DNA from: Aliagarivorans marinus DSM 23064
GTDB taxonomy: Bacteria; Pseudomonadota; Gammaproteobacteria; Enterobacterales; Celerinatantimonadaceae
Direction of reading: 5' to 3'
Assembly: GCF_000429485.1 (NCBI RefSeq)
Contig: NZ_AUBY01000014.1
Coordinates: 1-64,000, forward strand
Length of the DNA stretch: 64,000 nt
Shown here: positions 19,544 to 28,854 of the stretch, in pieces
How positions within the stretch are numbered: the stretch's first letter is position 1
How the letters are laid out: each line of letters opens with the position of its first letter
Position numbers and translations under genes: made by a program
The notes under the pieces: generated by a model
Told to the model about the DNA's origin: nothing
Seen by the model: only the letters and a program-made list of their open reading frames with translations
The model's database searches: none

Positions 19544-20134
19544 TTACAGCTCGCGATAACGCTGACGAACAGCGCTTGGCATGGCTTGTAGTTGCTGCTC
19601 GATCAGCGCGCGTTGTAGCTGGTGCAAGCCGTTTACCTCTGCCTGTTCCGTCGTCGCCAAGGTGTAGGCAATGGCCTCCAAGGTTGACAGGCTATCGCTG
19701 CGCTTGGCCTTGCGAATGGTGTAGGCGCTGGCGGGGGCGTGAGCAAAGTGGAAGCTAGGCAGTGATTGCAACCAAGGGTTGAGCTGTAACAATTTGTGCG
19801 CTTTGCGCCAAGTGCCATCGAGAAACAGCCATGAGTCAATCTCTCCGACATCCGCCTGCTCGAGTGGCTGGCTCGCGAGGCTTGGGTAGATAAGGCCTAC
19901 CCTGCGCATATCTGAGTTGGCGATAAACGCGGCGAAATCAGCGGGGCCTTCGCCATCTATCAGCTCACAGCGACTCAGTGACAAGGCGGCTAAATGGGCG
20001 GTCGCTTTGGCGTGCTGCTGCTCACTCGGATGGCGCAAGATAGTCACCGGACGCTGGTGCTGGAGCATGGAGATATCGGCACACAGGCAGTGGCTAAGTG
20101 GACGTTGGCAGTGAGGGCAGCGAGCGCGAGACAT
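19544..20134 (-). CDS. tapT: tRNA-uridine aminocarboxypropyltransferase (DTW domain)
   Basis: A 196-residue DTW-domain protein. An N-terminal zinc-type cluster (CPHCQRPLSHCLC) is followed by the family motif DGTW (in FLDGTWRKA) and the later SDSLSTLEAIAY. E. coli TapT (YfiP) of this family makes acp3U47 in tRNA from S-adenosylmethionine. The protein is somewhat shorter than YfiP. The ATG at 20134 is preferred over a TTG three bases upstream; no strong ribosome site is visible. It lies 48 bases after two LysR-like genes and may share their transcript. Confidence 0.85.
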   Translation of the reverse strand: MSRARCPHCQRPLSHCLCADISMLQHQRPVTILRHPSEQQHAKATAHLAALSLSRCELIDGEGPADFAAFIANSDMRRVGLIYPSLASQPLEQADVGEIDSWLFLDGTWRKAHKLLQLNPWLQSLPSFHFAHAPASAYTIRKAKRSDSLSTLEAIAYTLATTEQAEVNGLHQLQRALIEQQLQAMPSAVRQRYREL

Positions 20135-20182
20135 CAAGATAGCGTTGTAATGGCAAAGTGGCTAAAGGATATCGCCTTGTGT

Positions 20183-20980
20183 CTAGCAAGGCGACATTTT
20201 CAGGCCATTGAGCCAACTGTTTAGCTCCGGTGGACAGCTATAGGCGCAATGCCGATAACAAGGGAGCTCGCCCATACTTTGTGGCCAGGCTTTCAGCGTG
20301 CCGTCGGCCAGGCGTGATTCCACGCTGATCTCTGGCAGTACCGCCCAGCCGAGTCCGGCTTGCAGGGCATCTAGCAGCAAGCCCTCGCCATCAAACAGGC
20401 AATGGATATCCCTTGGGTTGGCGATATCAAACAGGCACAGATGGCCGTCGAAGCGCTGCGGCTTAACCAGCTGAGGGTGGGCCACTTTAACCAGTTTGAG
20501 TGACTGCCACAGGCTGCTATGCCATGGAGGATCGCTGTTGGGAGGCTGAGCCGAGAACGAGAAGAACACGTCGCACAGGGGGTTGTGGCTCACCGCCACC
20601 TGCAGGTGGGGATAGCGCTGACTAAGCTGGCGCAACACCAAGGTCAGCAGTGGGCTGGGAAACCATGCGGCATAGCCAAGCTGTAGCTGCTGTGGGGTGT
20701 TATTCAGCGCATGCTCGACTTGCTGCAGGCTCTGTTGGTAGAGCAGCTCGATAAGCTGAGCCTGCTCGATTAGCCCCAGTCCACACGGGCTTAGGTGATA
20801 GTGACCATCGCGCACCACAAACAGCTCGGCGCCAATCAGCGCCTGTAAGTCTTGTAGCTGGCCTTCGATCTCTGCGGCGCTGGAGGTGCTGTAGCGACTG
20901 GCTTGAGGCGGAGAGCCATGCTCAGCCACGAGTCTTAGCGCGGTCAGTTGGGCTTGGTTAGCCAGCAGTGGTTTACTCAT
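20183..20980 (-). CDS. LysR-like transcriptional regulator, second of a pair
   Basis: A protein of 265 residues with the LysR outline: an N-terminal winged-helix-like segment (about 5-65, ALRLVAEHGSPPQASRYSTSSAAEIEGQLQDLQALIGAELFVVRDGHYHLSPCG) and a C-terminal effector domain with the common ...GLGWAVLPEISVES region near 215-230. The recognition helix is unusual (no AA..L...qsavS pattern) and the protein is shorter than typical LysR members (about 300). The ATG at 20980 lies inside the upstream gene's last codons (ATGAGTAA), so the two are translationally coupled. The target is unknown. Confidence 0.65.
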   Translation of the reverse strand: MSKPLLANQAQLTALRLVAEHGSPPQASRYSTSSAAEIEGQLQDLQALIGAELFVVRDGHYHLSPCGLGLIEQAQLIELLYQQSLQQVEHALNNTPQQLQLGYAAWFPSPLLTLVLRQLSQRYPHLQVAVSHNPLCDVFFSFSAQPPNSDPPWHSSLWQSLKLVKVAHPQLVKPQRFDGHLCLFDIANPRDIHCLFDGEGLLLDALQAGLGWAVLPEISVESRLADGTLKAWPQSMGELPCYRHCAYSCPPELNSWLNGLKMSPC

Positions 20981-21806
20981 GGCTGGATACCCCAAGCAGA
21001 TTCAGGCAATGGACAAACTGGGCATCACGCCGGTGGCTAAGCCACATCAGTTCGATATTGAGCTTGTTGGGCACATAGTGATTGTCCAGTCGCAGCTCGG
21101 TTAAGCGCCCGGAATTGAGGGCATGATTGAGCCAATGGCGTGGCGCGATGGCCCAGCCCTCGCCCAGCACCAGTAGGTCGTTTAGCAGATCACGCTGATT
21201 GACCTGCCAATGGTTGAGCGGGTTAAGCAGCAGGTAGTCGGGCAGGCTGCTGATATGTAGCTGACGAAACTGCAGCACCTGCTCAATGCTGAGCTGCTGG
21301 CGCTTGGCTAGCGGATGGCTGGGTGCGCAGGCCCAGCATACGCTCATCGAACAAAACCGCCGTGACTGGGTACGCGGTGGCTTTTGCTGCTCGGCCAGGC
21401 GCAGCAACATATCCGCCTCGCCTTGCTCTAAGGCCGAGACCAGGTTTTCGTTGGGAAGCTGACGTAGTACGAACTCTTGTAGCGGCAACTCAGAGAGTAG
21501 CTTGGGATAGAAGTTTAGCAGCGCCTGGCTTGGGACCAGCTCGTCCATCGCCAACACAAGCTCCGCGTTATGTCGCTGTGGTGGGCGCTGGCTGAAATGG
21601 CCGAGGGCTTTATTCAGGGCTTGGGCGTGGCTAAACAGTTGTCTGCCGAGCTGGTTGAGTTGGGCGGTGCGGCGATCAACTAACTGACACTCGAGGGTTT
21701 TTTCCAGTGCTTGAGTGGCAGGCCCCATTAACCCTGCGGCACGTTGCTGATGGCGCTCGACCAATTGGGCGAAGGCGACCAGCTGTTCCATCGGAGGTTG
21801 TGACAT
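20973..21806 (-). CDS. LysR-like transcriptional regulator, first of a pair
   Basis: A 277-residue protein with LysR architecture but a shortened DNA-binding domain. The start MEQLVAFAQLVERHQQRAAGLMG and the later ALEKTLECQLVDRRTAQLNQLG follow the LysR helix-turn-helix and wing, yet several residues of the recognition helix appear missing. The effector domain ends with LGEGWAIAPRHWLN, a typical LysR C-lobe segment. It overlaps the next regulator gene by 8 bases. Two adjacent, diverged regulators of this kind may act together. No obvious target operon adjoins, other than tapT downstream and a small outer-membrane protein gene upstream. Confidence 0.65.
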   Translation of the reverse strand: MSQPPMEQLVAFAQLVERHQQRAAGLMGPATQALEKTLECQLVDRRTAQLNQLGRQLFSHAQALNKALGHFSQRPPQRHNAELVLAMDELVPSQALLNFYPKLLSELPLQEFVLRQLPNENLVSALEQGEADMLLRLAEQQKPPRTQSRRFCSMSVCWACAPSHPLAKRQQLSIEQVLQFRQLHISSLPDYLLLNPLNHWQVNQRDLLNDLLVLGEGWAIAPRHWLNHALNSGRLTELRLDNHYVPNKLNIELMWLSHRRDAQFVHCLNLLGVSSHE

Positions 21807-21899
21807 GGGGCTCTCTGCAAGACGTTTTTATAAGGCTAGCAGAGATTTATCGGTAGTTCTGATAGTACGCGCCCCGAACAGCAAGAGTGTGCGCTTGTC

Positions 21900-22283
21900 C
21901 TAGAAGCGGTAACGTACACCTGCGTTTACTTCCAGCTTCATGGCGGTGTCCTCCAGCAGATAGGCAATCGGTTGTGCCTCTGCATAGAACACGAAGTTGT
22001 CGACCTGGGTTTTGATGCCGAAATTGCCGCGGATGCCGAAGCTATGCTTGTTGCTGTCGCGGTACTTGGCACCGTAGCCCCAGTAAAGATGCTGTGGGTT
22101 CTGGTTGAAGCTATGCAACTTATCCAGAGACAGTGCAAAGTTGTCGAGGCCTACATTGACCCGCAGATCATGATGCAAGATCCCGATACCGGCGTCATCG
22201 CCAAGGTAAGCGCCAAGCTCTAAGGCCTGGGCCGAGGTGCAAAGTCCAAGTCCGCAGACTACCGCTAAACAGTGCTTTTTCAT
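21900..22283 (-). CDS. Small outer-membrane beta-barrel protein (YfaZ-like), hypothetical
   Basis: A 127-residue exported protein: signal peptide ending at about residue 20 (AQA), then alternating polar/aromatic strands (HLYWGYGAKYRD, HSFGIRGNFGI, NFVFYAEAQPIAYLL) and a C-terminal Phe (VRYRF). These are features of a small outer-membrane barrel. It resembles the YfaZ-like families in pattern only; I do not recognise a specific homologue, and no function can be given. Confidence 0.6.
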   Translation of the reverse strand: MKKHCLAVVCGLGLCTSAQALELGAYLGDDAGIGILHHDLRVNVGLDNFALSLDKLHSFNQNPQHLYWGYGAKYRDSNKHSFGIRGNFGIKTQVDNFVFYAEAQPIAYLLEDTAMKLEVNAGVRYRF

Positions 22284-22444
22284 GGAAGGTCCGATTAATC
22301 AACTGTGCAAAAAGAGCGCATTCTAGAGCGAGGGCGGAGCCGTGAAAATACTGGTACTAATTATGCAGAGAATTTCATAGAGCAGTAATCAGTGACAATG
22401 TAACGATTTCTGTACAACTTGAGCAAACACTGAGGAGTATGTCT

Positions 22445-22678
22445 ATGGCTGTTGCAGTAGCTTCTGGTGAATGGGGCCGTTTCTTACAAACCGGCATTAT
22501 GCAGCGTTTTCTTGACGCCCGAGAGCGTTACACGGCGGGCGCCTGTAACCCGAGCTTTGAGTGTGGGGTTGTTCGCCCGGATGAGGTTTGCATTAGTGCG
22601 CTTCAGCACGCCTACCTACAAGGCGAAATCGGAATCAAAGACCTTCAATACTGGCGGGCTGTGCTTGATCGCGACTAA
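22445..22678 (+). CDS. Hypothetical small protein
   Basis: A 77-residue soluble protein of unknown function with two cysteines (CNPSFEC) near the middle and a helical C-terminus (ISALQHAYLQGEIGIKDLQYWRAVL). The start at 22445 is preferred to the ATG at 22439, because GAGGAG (22432-22437) is 7 bases from the former and only 1 from the latter. Its 3' end overlaps the convergent menE gene by 44 bases. I see no membrane segment or signal peptide. Confidence 0.55.
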   Translation: MAVAVASGEWGRFLQTGIMQRFLDARERYTAGACNPSFECGVVRPDEVCISALQHAYLQGEIGIKDLQYWRAVLDRD

Positions 22679-24059
22679 GCAGCTTTTGTAGGTTTTGTCG
22701 CTGCGGCTTAAGGCTGCGCAAAGGCGGCAGCTCATAGTAGCGCACCGGCAGTTTGAGTCCGGCGAGCTGTTGGCGCAGGTGGGCCTCTAACTCGTTGTAG
22801 TTGAGCCCGGCGGCTAACTGTACGAAGGCAACTGGCCGATGGCCATACTCTGGGTTGGGCTGGGGGAGTACCACCGCTTGTTCGATGGACGGGTGCTGCA
22901 GTAGCACCTGTTCGATCTCTTCTGGCTGGATGTTCTCTCCACCGCTGATAAACATATTGCTGCTGCGGCCAAAGATCTGCAGGTCGCGGCCTTGCACCTC
23001 GCCGCGGTCGCCGCTGTTAAACCAGCCTTCGCCATCTTCCGGGCGCTTAATCCCCTGTGCGCCCCAGTAACCCATAAACAAGGTCTCGCCTTTGAGATAG
23101 AGCTCGCCATTCACCTGCTTAGCTTGGCGGAACGGCAATACCTGGTAGTGCTCATGGATCCGGTGGTTGCGGGTGGCGATCTGTGAACACAGCTCAGAGC
23201 TGCCGTAGGAGCTATACACCTCAAAGCCGCGGTTGATCGCCTGCTCCAGCAGCGACTCCTCGCAGCTGGCACCGCCAATCAGTAGCTTGCGCAGTGGCAG
23301 TTGGGTGGGGTTAAAACCGGGATCGCGTAGCAAACGGTACAACTGAGTAGGCACCAGCGACAAATGGGTGATGCCCTGTTTCGCCAAAAGCTGGGTATTG
23401 AGGTTATGGCTGCTGGTAACCACTGCCGCGCCGGCTATCAGGCAGCGCCACAAGATGGCTTGACCGCCAATGTGGAACAGCGGCAGCGACAACAACCAGC
23501 GCTCACCCGGTTTCAGGCTCAGCCCCTGATTGGAGCCCAGCGCACTAAAGAAGTGATTGCTCCAGCTATGTACCACGGCTTTCGGGGCGCCGCTTGAGCC
23601 GGAGGTAAACACCACGCTACTGGCTTGCTTGCCGTTTAGCTGGGCAGGTAAGGTAATACTCCCTTCGCCTGCCTCTTCGCCATAGCCGAGCGTCAGCGCT
23701 TGCAGGCCCGGTAGCTGGTGGTCATCGCTCCAGTAAAAGCGTGCGCCTAGCTTGGTCGCCATCGCTTCTAACGCGCTTTGTGGCTGGTGGAAGCTCAGTG
23801 GGCAGAAGATGGCCCCAAGCTGCAGGCAGGCCAGTTGCAACAGTAGTTGGGCAGTAGCCTTGTTGCTGATCACCACCACCGGATCGCCCGAGCTTACCCC
23901 TTGTCGCTCTAAGCTGGCGCACAGCTGGGCAACTTCGTCGGCCAATTGGCGGAAGCTGTAACTGCGTTGATCGTTGAGCAAAGCGAGGGCGTTGCCATCA
24001 TGCTGGCAGCGGAACCAAAGCGGGTTGTGATGAGGGAGCAATGCGTTCATGGGGCGCAT
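22635..24059 (-). CDS. menE: o-succinylbenzoate-CoA ligase
   Basis: An acyl-adenylate-forming enzyme of about 474 residues. In menaquinone synthesis MenE activates o-succinylbenzoate to its CoA ester using ATP. The phosphate-binding loop is FTSGSSGAPKAVVHS; further adenylate-family motifs are YSSYGSSELCSQ, GWFNSGDRGEVQG and ISGGENIQPEEIEQ. The C-terminal lid has lysines (SLKPQRQNLQK) near the usual catalytic position. Starts at 24059, 24050 (both ATG) or a TTG at 24080 are possible; none has a strong ribosome site. No other men gene is near. It begins about 25 bases after ureJ on the same strand and could be read from the urease transcript. The assignment to MenE rather than another small acyl-CoA ligase is probable. 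Confidence 0.82.
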   Translation of the reverse strand: MRPMNALLPHHNPLWFRCQHDGNALALLNDQRSYSFRQLADEVAQLCASLERQGVSSGDPVVVISNKATAQLLLQLACLQLGAIFCPLSFHQPQSALEAMATKLGARFYWSDDHQLPGLQALTLGYGEEAGEGSITLPAQLNGKQASSVVFTSGSSGAPKAVVHSWSNHFFSALGSNQGLSLKPGERWLLSLPLFHIGGQAILWRCLIAGAAVVTSSHNLNTQLLAKQGITHLSLVPTQLYRLLRDPGFNPTQLPLRKLLIGGASCEESLLEQAINRGFEVYSSYGSSELCSQIATRNHRIHEHYQVLPFRQAKQVNGELYLKGETLFMGYWGAQGIKRPEDGEGWFNSGDRGEVQGRDLQIFGRSSNMFISGGENIQPEEIEQVLLQHPSIEQAVVLPQPNPEYGHRPVAFVQLAAGLNYNELEAHLRQQLAGLKLPVRYYELPPLRSLKPQRQNLQKLLSRDQAQPASIEGL

Positions 24060-24084
24060 TATGCCCCATGACGCGTGCAATGTC

Positions 24085-24654
24085 CTAGCCGTTAGTAAGC
24101 AAAAGGGCCAGACCGGTGCCAGCAGAAGCGGCAGAGCTGAGTTTCAGCAGCAGATTAGACAGCATGCCGCGCTCGATGCCGCGACCAGCGAGGTGGCCAA
24201 GGCTTAGCAAGGTGGTTGAGCTTAGCAGGAAGCCAACAAAGAACTGGGTAGTGGCTGCGCCGCCCGGGGCTTCTGCGCCATGGGCCAAGCCATGCATTGC
24301 CGCCAGACCTGCCAGCAGTGGCAACAGGGCGTAGCTGTTTAGCTTAAGAACGCGTGCCGCCAGCGCCGCCAGAATGATCAGTGACAGGGCCAAGGTGGCT
24401 TCAAACATCGGTGGCAACCAGCCAAGCTGACCGATCATCGCCGCGATAAGAAAGCTACCCAAGCCAAGCAGCAGGGTGCGGCTTAGGGTCAGCTGACGCG
24501 CCGCCAGCAGGCCAATCAAGCTTAGGGCAAACAGGTGATCGACACCGGTGAGTGGGTGCATCAGGCCAGACCAAATGCCGTGGTGGTCGCCGTTGTGCGC
24601 CCAGGTCGGTGCGCTCATCAGGCTCAGTAGCAGTGCAACGATTGCATGTTTCAT
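24085..24654 (-). CDS. ureJ: HupE/UreJ family nickel transport protein
   Basis: A 189-residue membrane protein with an N-terminal signal-like segment ending at AHA, then HNGDHHG and the family motif HPLTGVDHLFAL near residue 33. About six membrane helices follow, with a second His patch (AAMHGLAHGAE). HupE/UreJ proteins bring nickel to cells making urease or hydrogenase. Its place as the last ure gene, 15 bases after ureG, supports a role in supplying nickel to this urease. Confidence 0.9.
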   Translation of the reverse strand: MKHAIVALLLSLMSAPTWAHNGDHHGIWSGLMHPLTGVDHLFALSLIGLLAARQLTLSRTLLLGLGSFLIAAMIGQLGWLPPMFEATLALSLIILAALAARVLKLNSYALLPLLAGLAAMHGLAHGAEAPGGAATTQFFVGFLLSSTTLLSLGHLAGRGIERGMLSNLLLKLSSAASAGTGLALLLTNG

Positions 24655-24669
24655 GGGGTTCTCCTTACC

Positions 24670-25302
24670 TTATTTGCTGAGCGCAGCTGACTCTTCCAGC
24701 ATGCCTTGCTCGATAATGAAATTGATGATCTCTTGTAGGCCTTGGCCGCTTTTCAGGTTGCTGAAGACAAACGGGCGATCGCCGCGCATCTTCTTGGCAT
24801 CGCGGTCCATCACCTCGAGTGACGCACCCACGATGGGGGCCAAGTCGGTTTTGTTGATGATCAGCAGGTCAGATTTGGTGATACCGGGGCCGCCTTTGCG
24901 GGGGATCTTGTCGCCAGCGCTCACGTCGATAACGTACAGGGTCAGATCGCTCAGCTCCGGGCTAAAGGTGGCACTAAGGTTATCGCCGCCGCTCTCTACC
25001 AGCACCAGGTCCAAACCCGGGTGGCGCTTTTGCAGCTCGGCAATCGCCGCCAGGTTCATTGAGGCATCTTCACGGATGGCGGTGTGCGGGCAGCCGCCGG
25101 TCTCCACGCCAAGGATGCGGTCTTCTTCCAATGCTTCGTTACGCAGCAGGAACTGGGCATCTTCCTTGGTGTAGATGTCGTTGGTGACCACGGCCAGATT
25201 AAAGCGGTGGCGCAGCTCGCGGCACAGGTTGGTGAGAAGTGCAGTCTTGCCCGAGCCGACCGGGCCGCCGACACCGACGCGTAGGGTTTGTTTGTTGCTC
25301 AT
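24670..25302 (-). CDS. ureG: Urease accessory GTPase UreG
   Basis: A 210-residue SIMIBI-class GTPase that delivers nickel to apo-urease in a complex with UreD and UreF. P-loop [11 protein letters not shown] is at about residues 12-22; the nickel-binding Cys-Pro-His is in [14 protein letters not shown]; further motifs are VESGGDNL and the guanine-binding NKTDL. There is no N-terminal His-rich extension. It lies between ureF and ureJ. Confidence 0.97.
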   Translation of the reverse strand: MSNKQTLRVGVGGPVGSGKTALLTNLCRELRHRFNLAVVTNDIYTKEDAQFLLRNEALEEDRILGVETGGCPHTAIREDASMNLAAIAELQKRHPGLDLVLVESGGDNLSATFSPELSDLTLYVIDVSAGDKIPRKGGPGITKSDLLIINKTDLAPIVGASLEVMDRDAKKMRGDRPFVFSNLKSGQGLQEIINFIIEQGMLEESAALSK

Positions 25303-25333
25303 AATATTTCCTTGGCTCTTCTATGCCTTTTGT

Positions 25334-26020
25334 TCACGAGCGGAACAAGCGACAGTATTGGGTTTCGTGCAGGCTGCTGGCCATACTTAAGGCGGGCAGC
25401 GAGCCGGCAATCTCAGAGTCATTCAGACTCAATCCTTGATGACGCGCCTGCGGCAACAGCGGCAGCAGATCGTTCAACAGTAGCTGGCAGGCGGTTTGCC
25501 CCAAGGGGAGGGTTTTGCCTGCCACGGTTAATTGGTTTTCCAGCCAGCTCCACAGGTAGCCATCAGTCAGGGCATCCAGTGGGATCTGCCAGTGGCAACC
25601 GGCGGCGGCGAATACCGCCGTCCAGCTGTAGTCCTCGCTGGGGAGCTTGTCGAAGGTAGCCGGCGCCACGCTGCGCAGTAGCTCGCGCAGGGCGCGTCCC
25701 ATCTGCAAGTCTTCCAGCTCCAGCTCGGCGGTTTCCCGGCTGGCAATCAGGCGTAGATTCCAGCGTTCGAACTCGCAGTAATCGCCTTGCTGCCAAGCGT
25801 GATAAAGCCTTGCCAGAATAGGTAGGTCCAGCTGCGCCAGCCCTTCAGTCAGTACCCCTTGCAGCCAGCCGCGTAGCTGCTCAGGGTTGCTGACCCAGCC
25901 CTCTTCGATGGCAAACTCCAAGCCTTGCGAGTAGGCAAAGCCGCCCACTGGTAGCGAGGGGCAGGAGAGGCGCAGCAGCTGTAGCTGCGCCAGACCGGGC
26001 TTAAACTGAGCGCTATCCAT
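25334..26020 (-). CDS. ureF: Urease accessory protein UreF
   Basis: A 228-residue, mostly helical protein that activates the GTPase UreG and bridges it to UreD on apo-urease. The N-terminal family motif is LSCPSLPVGGFAYSQGLE, and the middle carries the ASRETAELELEDLQMGRAL helix. Its ATG overlaps the last base of the ureE stop (TAATG), showing translational coupling, and 31 bases separate it from ureG. Confidence 0.95.
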   Translation of the reverse strand: MDSAQFKPGLAQLQLLRLSCPSLPVGGFAYSQGLEFAIEEGWVSNPEQLRGWLQGVLTEGLAQLDLPILARLYHAWQQGDYCEFERWNLRLIASRETAELELEDLQMGRALRELLRSVAPATFDKLPSEDYSWTAVFAAAGCHWQIPLDALTDGYLWSWLENQLTVAGKTLPLGQTACQLLLNDLLPLLPQARHQGLSLNDSEIAGSLPALSMASSLHETQYCRLFRS

Positions 26021-26469
26021 TAATGGCTATGTCCCGTTGGCAGATGGCTGTGGTAGGCACCGCTCTCTGGTTCAAACGGCGCTTGATGTTGCTCGCAGCG
26101 CAGGCCGTAGATCTCCACCAGATCCTGCAGCACATGGTCGGGCTGGAAACGCAGCCAGTTATCGCCGATCTGTAGCGGAGTGTGGCGGTTGCCGAGGTGG
26201 TAGCACACCCGGGCGAAGATCAGCGGATCGTCGGCATAGGCGGTAACCACTTCTTCGGCGGCGCTTTTCACTTCGATCAGCTCGCCGCTTTCGGCTTGCA
26301 GCACCTGGCCGTCTTGCAGCACTTGGCCACGTGGCAGGAACAGGCCAACCTCAACTTCGTCGGTGGTCAGCGCTTTGAAGCGGGCCTTTTTGCGCAGGTC
26401 AAAGCTCAACTCCAGCTGGTGGCGAGCTTTTTCATGACAGTGTTTGAGGCATTGATAGACCTTTAACAT
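26020..26469 (-). CDS. ureE: Urease accessory nickel chaperone UreE
   Basis: A 149-residue nickel metallochaperone. The N-terminal domain contains LRKKARFKALTTDEVEVGLFLPRG; the C-terminal domain has the metal-site region CYHLGNRHTPLQIG. The C-terminal histidine tail is short (YHSHLPTGHSH), compared with the long His-rich tail of Klebsiella UreE. It starts 8 bases after ureC and is coupled to ureF. Confidence 0.95.
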   Translation of the reverse strand: MLKVYQCLKHCHEKARHQLELSFDLRKKARFKALTTDEVEVGLFLPRGQVLQDGQVLQAESGELIEVKSAAEEVVTAYADDPLIFARVCYHLGNRHTPLQIGDNWLRFQPDHVLQDLVEIYGLRCEQHQAPFEPESGAYHSHLPTGHSH

Positions 26470-26477
26470 GGGTGCTC

Positions 26478-28184
26478 CTAAAACAAAAAGTAACGCTGAG
26501 CTAGCGGTAGCTCAGTGGCAGGCTCGCACTCCAGCAACACGCCATCGGCCCGCACCTCATAGGTCTGGGAGTTGACCTCCATCTTGGGCTGGTAGCTGTT
26601 GTGGATCATGTCGGCCTTGCTGATAGTGCGGGTGTTCTTACAGGCGATAACCTGACTCTCCAGCCCCAATACCCGGTCGATGTTGGCTTCTAGTGCAGCT
26701 TGGCTAACAAAGCTGATACGGGTCTGCTTCATGGCCTTACCGTAGCTGCCGAACATCGGACGGTAGTGCACCGGCTGGGGAGTGGGGATCGAGGCGTTCG
26801 GATCGCCCATCGGTGCTGCGGCAATCGCACCACCTTTAATAATCATCGACGGCTTCACGCCAAAGAAGGCCGGCTTCCACAGCACCAAGTCGGCCAGTTT
26901 GCCCACTTCCACCGAGCCCACTTCCTCGCTGATCCCGTGGGTAATCGCAGGGTTAATGGTGTATTTGGCCACATAGCGCTTGGCGCGGAAGTTATCGCAA
27001 CCGAGGTCTTGGTCTTCCGGCAGCAGGCCGCGCTGCACCTTCATCTTGTGGGCGGTTTGCCAGGTACGGCAGATCACCTCGCCCACCCGGCCCATCGCTT
27101 GTGAGTCTGAGGCGATCATCGAGAACGCGCCCAAATCATGCAGGATGTCTTCCGAGGCGATGGTCTCTTTGCGGATGCGCGAATCGGCAAAGGCCACATC
27201 TTCAGGGATGGCCGGATCGAGGTGGTGACAGACCATCAACATGTCCAGATGCTCATCCACGGTGTTGACCGTGTAAGGGCGGGTTGGGTTGGTGGACGAT
27301 GGCAGCACGTTGGGCAGCTCACAGGCGGTGATAATGTCGGGGGCATGGCCGCCGCCAGCGCCTTCGGTGTGATAGGTGTGGATCACCCGGTCTTTAAAGG
27401 CGGCCAAGGTGTCTTCTACAAAGCCGGACTCGTTCAGGGTGTCGGTGTGGATGGCCACCTGCACGTCATAGCGCTCGGCCACTTCCAGACAGTTGTCGAT
27501 GGAGGCCGGGGTGGTGCCCCAGTCTTCGTGTAGCTTAAGGCCCATGGCGCCGGCTTGCAGCTGCTCTTCCAGAGGGCGCGGTAGGCTGGCGTTACCCTTA
27601 CCGAGGAAGCCGATGTTCATCGGAAACTCTTCGGCGGCTTGCAGCATCTTGCCTAAGTGGAAGGCACCCGGAGTACAGGTGGTGGCGTTGGTGCCCGTGG
27701 CAGGGCCAGTACCGCCACCGATCATGGTGGTGGTGCCTGACATCAGCGCCTCTTCAATCTGCTGTGGGCAGATAAAGTGGATGTGCGAGTCAACGCCGCC
27801 GGCGGTCAAGATCTGGCCTTCGCCGGCAATCACTTCGGTACCGGCACCAATGTTGATGTCGATGTTATCTTGAATGTCCGGGTTACCGGCCTTACCGATG
27901 GCCATAATACGGCCATCTTTGATGGCCACGTCGGCTTTGACGATGCCCCAGTGATCGAGGATCAGGGCGTTGGTAATCAGGGTGTCCGGCACCTTGTTGG
28001 CACCGGCCTGGCTTTGGCCCATGCCATCGCGGATTACCTTACCGCCGCCAAATTTCACTTCGCTGCCGTATTGGGCAAAGTCTTTCTCTACTTCGATGAT
28101 CAGTTCGGTGTCGCCGAGGCGAACTCGGTCGCCCACGGTGGGGCCGAACATCTCGGCATAAGCGCGCTTATCCATGCTGCTCAT
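26478..28184 (-). CDS. ureC: Urease alpha subunit
   Basis: The 568-residue catalytic subunit, which hydrolyses urea to ammonia and carbamate at a dinickel centre. All active-site residues are visible: metal-binding HIHF, the carbamylated Lys in [10 protein letters not shown], His in [10 protein letters not shown] and [12 protein letters not shown], the catalytic flap His in MVCHHLDP and the Asp in [10 protein letters not shown]. Its start overlaps the ureB stop by four bases (ATGA). The length equals the usual family length. Confidence 0.98.
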   Translation of the reverse strand: MSSMDKRAYAEMFGPTVGDRVRLGDTELIIEVEKDFAQYGSEVKFGGGKVIRDGMGQSQAGANKVPDTLITNALILDHWGIVKADVAIKDGRIMAIGKAGNPDIQDNIDINIGAGTEVIAGEGQILTAGGVDSHIHFICPQQIEEALMSGTTTMIGGGTGPATGTNATTCTPGAFHLGKMLQAAEEFPMNIGFLGKGNASLPRPLEEQLQAGAMGLKLHEDWGTTPASIDNCLEVAERYDVQVAIHTDTLNESGFVEDTLAAFKDRVIHTYHTEGAGGGHAPDIITACELPNVLPSSTNPTRPYTVNTVDEHLDMLMVCHHLDPAIPEDVAFADSRIRKETIASEDILHDLGAFSMIASDSQAMGRVGEVICRTWQTAHKMKVQRGLLPEDQDLGCDNFRAKRYVAKYTINPAITHGISEEVGSVEVGKLADLVLWKPAFFGVKPSMIIKGGAIAAAPMGDPNASIPTPQPVHYRPMFGSYGKAMKQTRISFVSQAALEANIDRVLGLESQVIACKNTRTISKADMIHNSYQPKMEVNSQTYEVRADGVLLECEPATELPLAQRYFLF

Positions 28185-28531
28185 GATTGCTCTCCTTGTT
28201 CGTCATCATCGATCTGCTCGCTTTTGTCCAGATCGCCCATTACCTCACCGCGGAAGCCAAAGACTTCACGATCGCCGGCCAGTGCTACCAGCTCAACGGA
28301 GCGGTGTTGGCCGGGCTCGAAGCGCACGGCGGTGCCGGCAGGGATGTTCAGACGAAAACCACGTGCCGCGGCGCGGTCGAACAGCAGCGCGGGATTGGTT
28401 TCGGCAAAATGGTAGTGCGAGCCCACTTGGATGGGGCGGTCGCCACTGTTAGATACTTCGACCTCGATGGTCGCCAAGCCGACATTCAGTTCGATCTCAC
28501 CGGCTTCAATAATCAGTTCTCCAGGGATCAT
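28181..28531 (-). CDS. ureB: Urease beta subunit
   Basis: A 116-residue structural subunit of urease. The start is taken at the ATG at 28531, giving the canonical N-terminus MIPGELII; the open frame extends upstream, but that part overlaps ureA. The family core [26 protein letters not shown] is present. The C-terminus has an acidic tail ([15 protein letters not shown]) a little longer than in most homologues. It lies 10 bases after ureA. Confidence 0.97.
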   Translation of the reverse strand: MIPGELIIEAGEIELNVGLATIEVEVSNSGDRPIQVGSHYHFAETNPALLFDRAAARGFRLNIPAGTAVRFEPGQHRSVELVALAGDREVFGFRGEVMGDLDKSEQIDDDEQGEQS

Positions 28532-28541
28532 GCTCTGCTCC

Positions 28542-28844
28542 TTAGGGGATGGGATTGTGAACGGTGACCAGCTTGGTGCCATCGGGGAAGGTGGCCTCAA
28601 CCTGAACCTCATGGATCATCTCGGGGATGCCGTCCATTACTTCCTCACGGCTGAGCAGGGTGCGCCCCCAACTCATCAGCTCGGCAACGCTGCGGCCTTC
28701 GCGGGCACCTTCAACGATCTGAGCGGAGATATAGGCAACAGCTTCCGGGTAGTTCAGTTTCAATCCCTTCTCTTTGCGCCGTTCGGCCAGCAAGAAGGCG
28801 CTGAATAACAGCAGCTTATCTTTCTCTCTTGGGCTTAATTCCAT
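28542..28844 (-). CDS. ureA: Urease gamma subunit
   Basis: The 100-residue small subunit, with the family pattern [23 protein letters not shown] at the N-terminus and [21 protein letters not shown] at the C-terminus. It packs with UreB and UreC in the (UreABC)3 enzyme. It starts 10 bases after ureD. Confidence 0.98.
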   Translation of the reverse strand: MELSPREKDKLLLFSAFLLAERRKEKGLKLNYPEAVAYISAQIVEGAREGRSVAELMSWGRTLLSREEVMDGIPEMIHEVQVEATFPDGTKLVTVHNPIP

Positions 28845-28854
28845 AGCTCTATCC

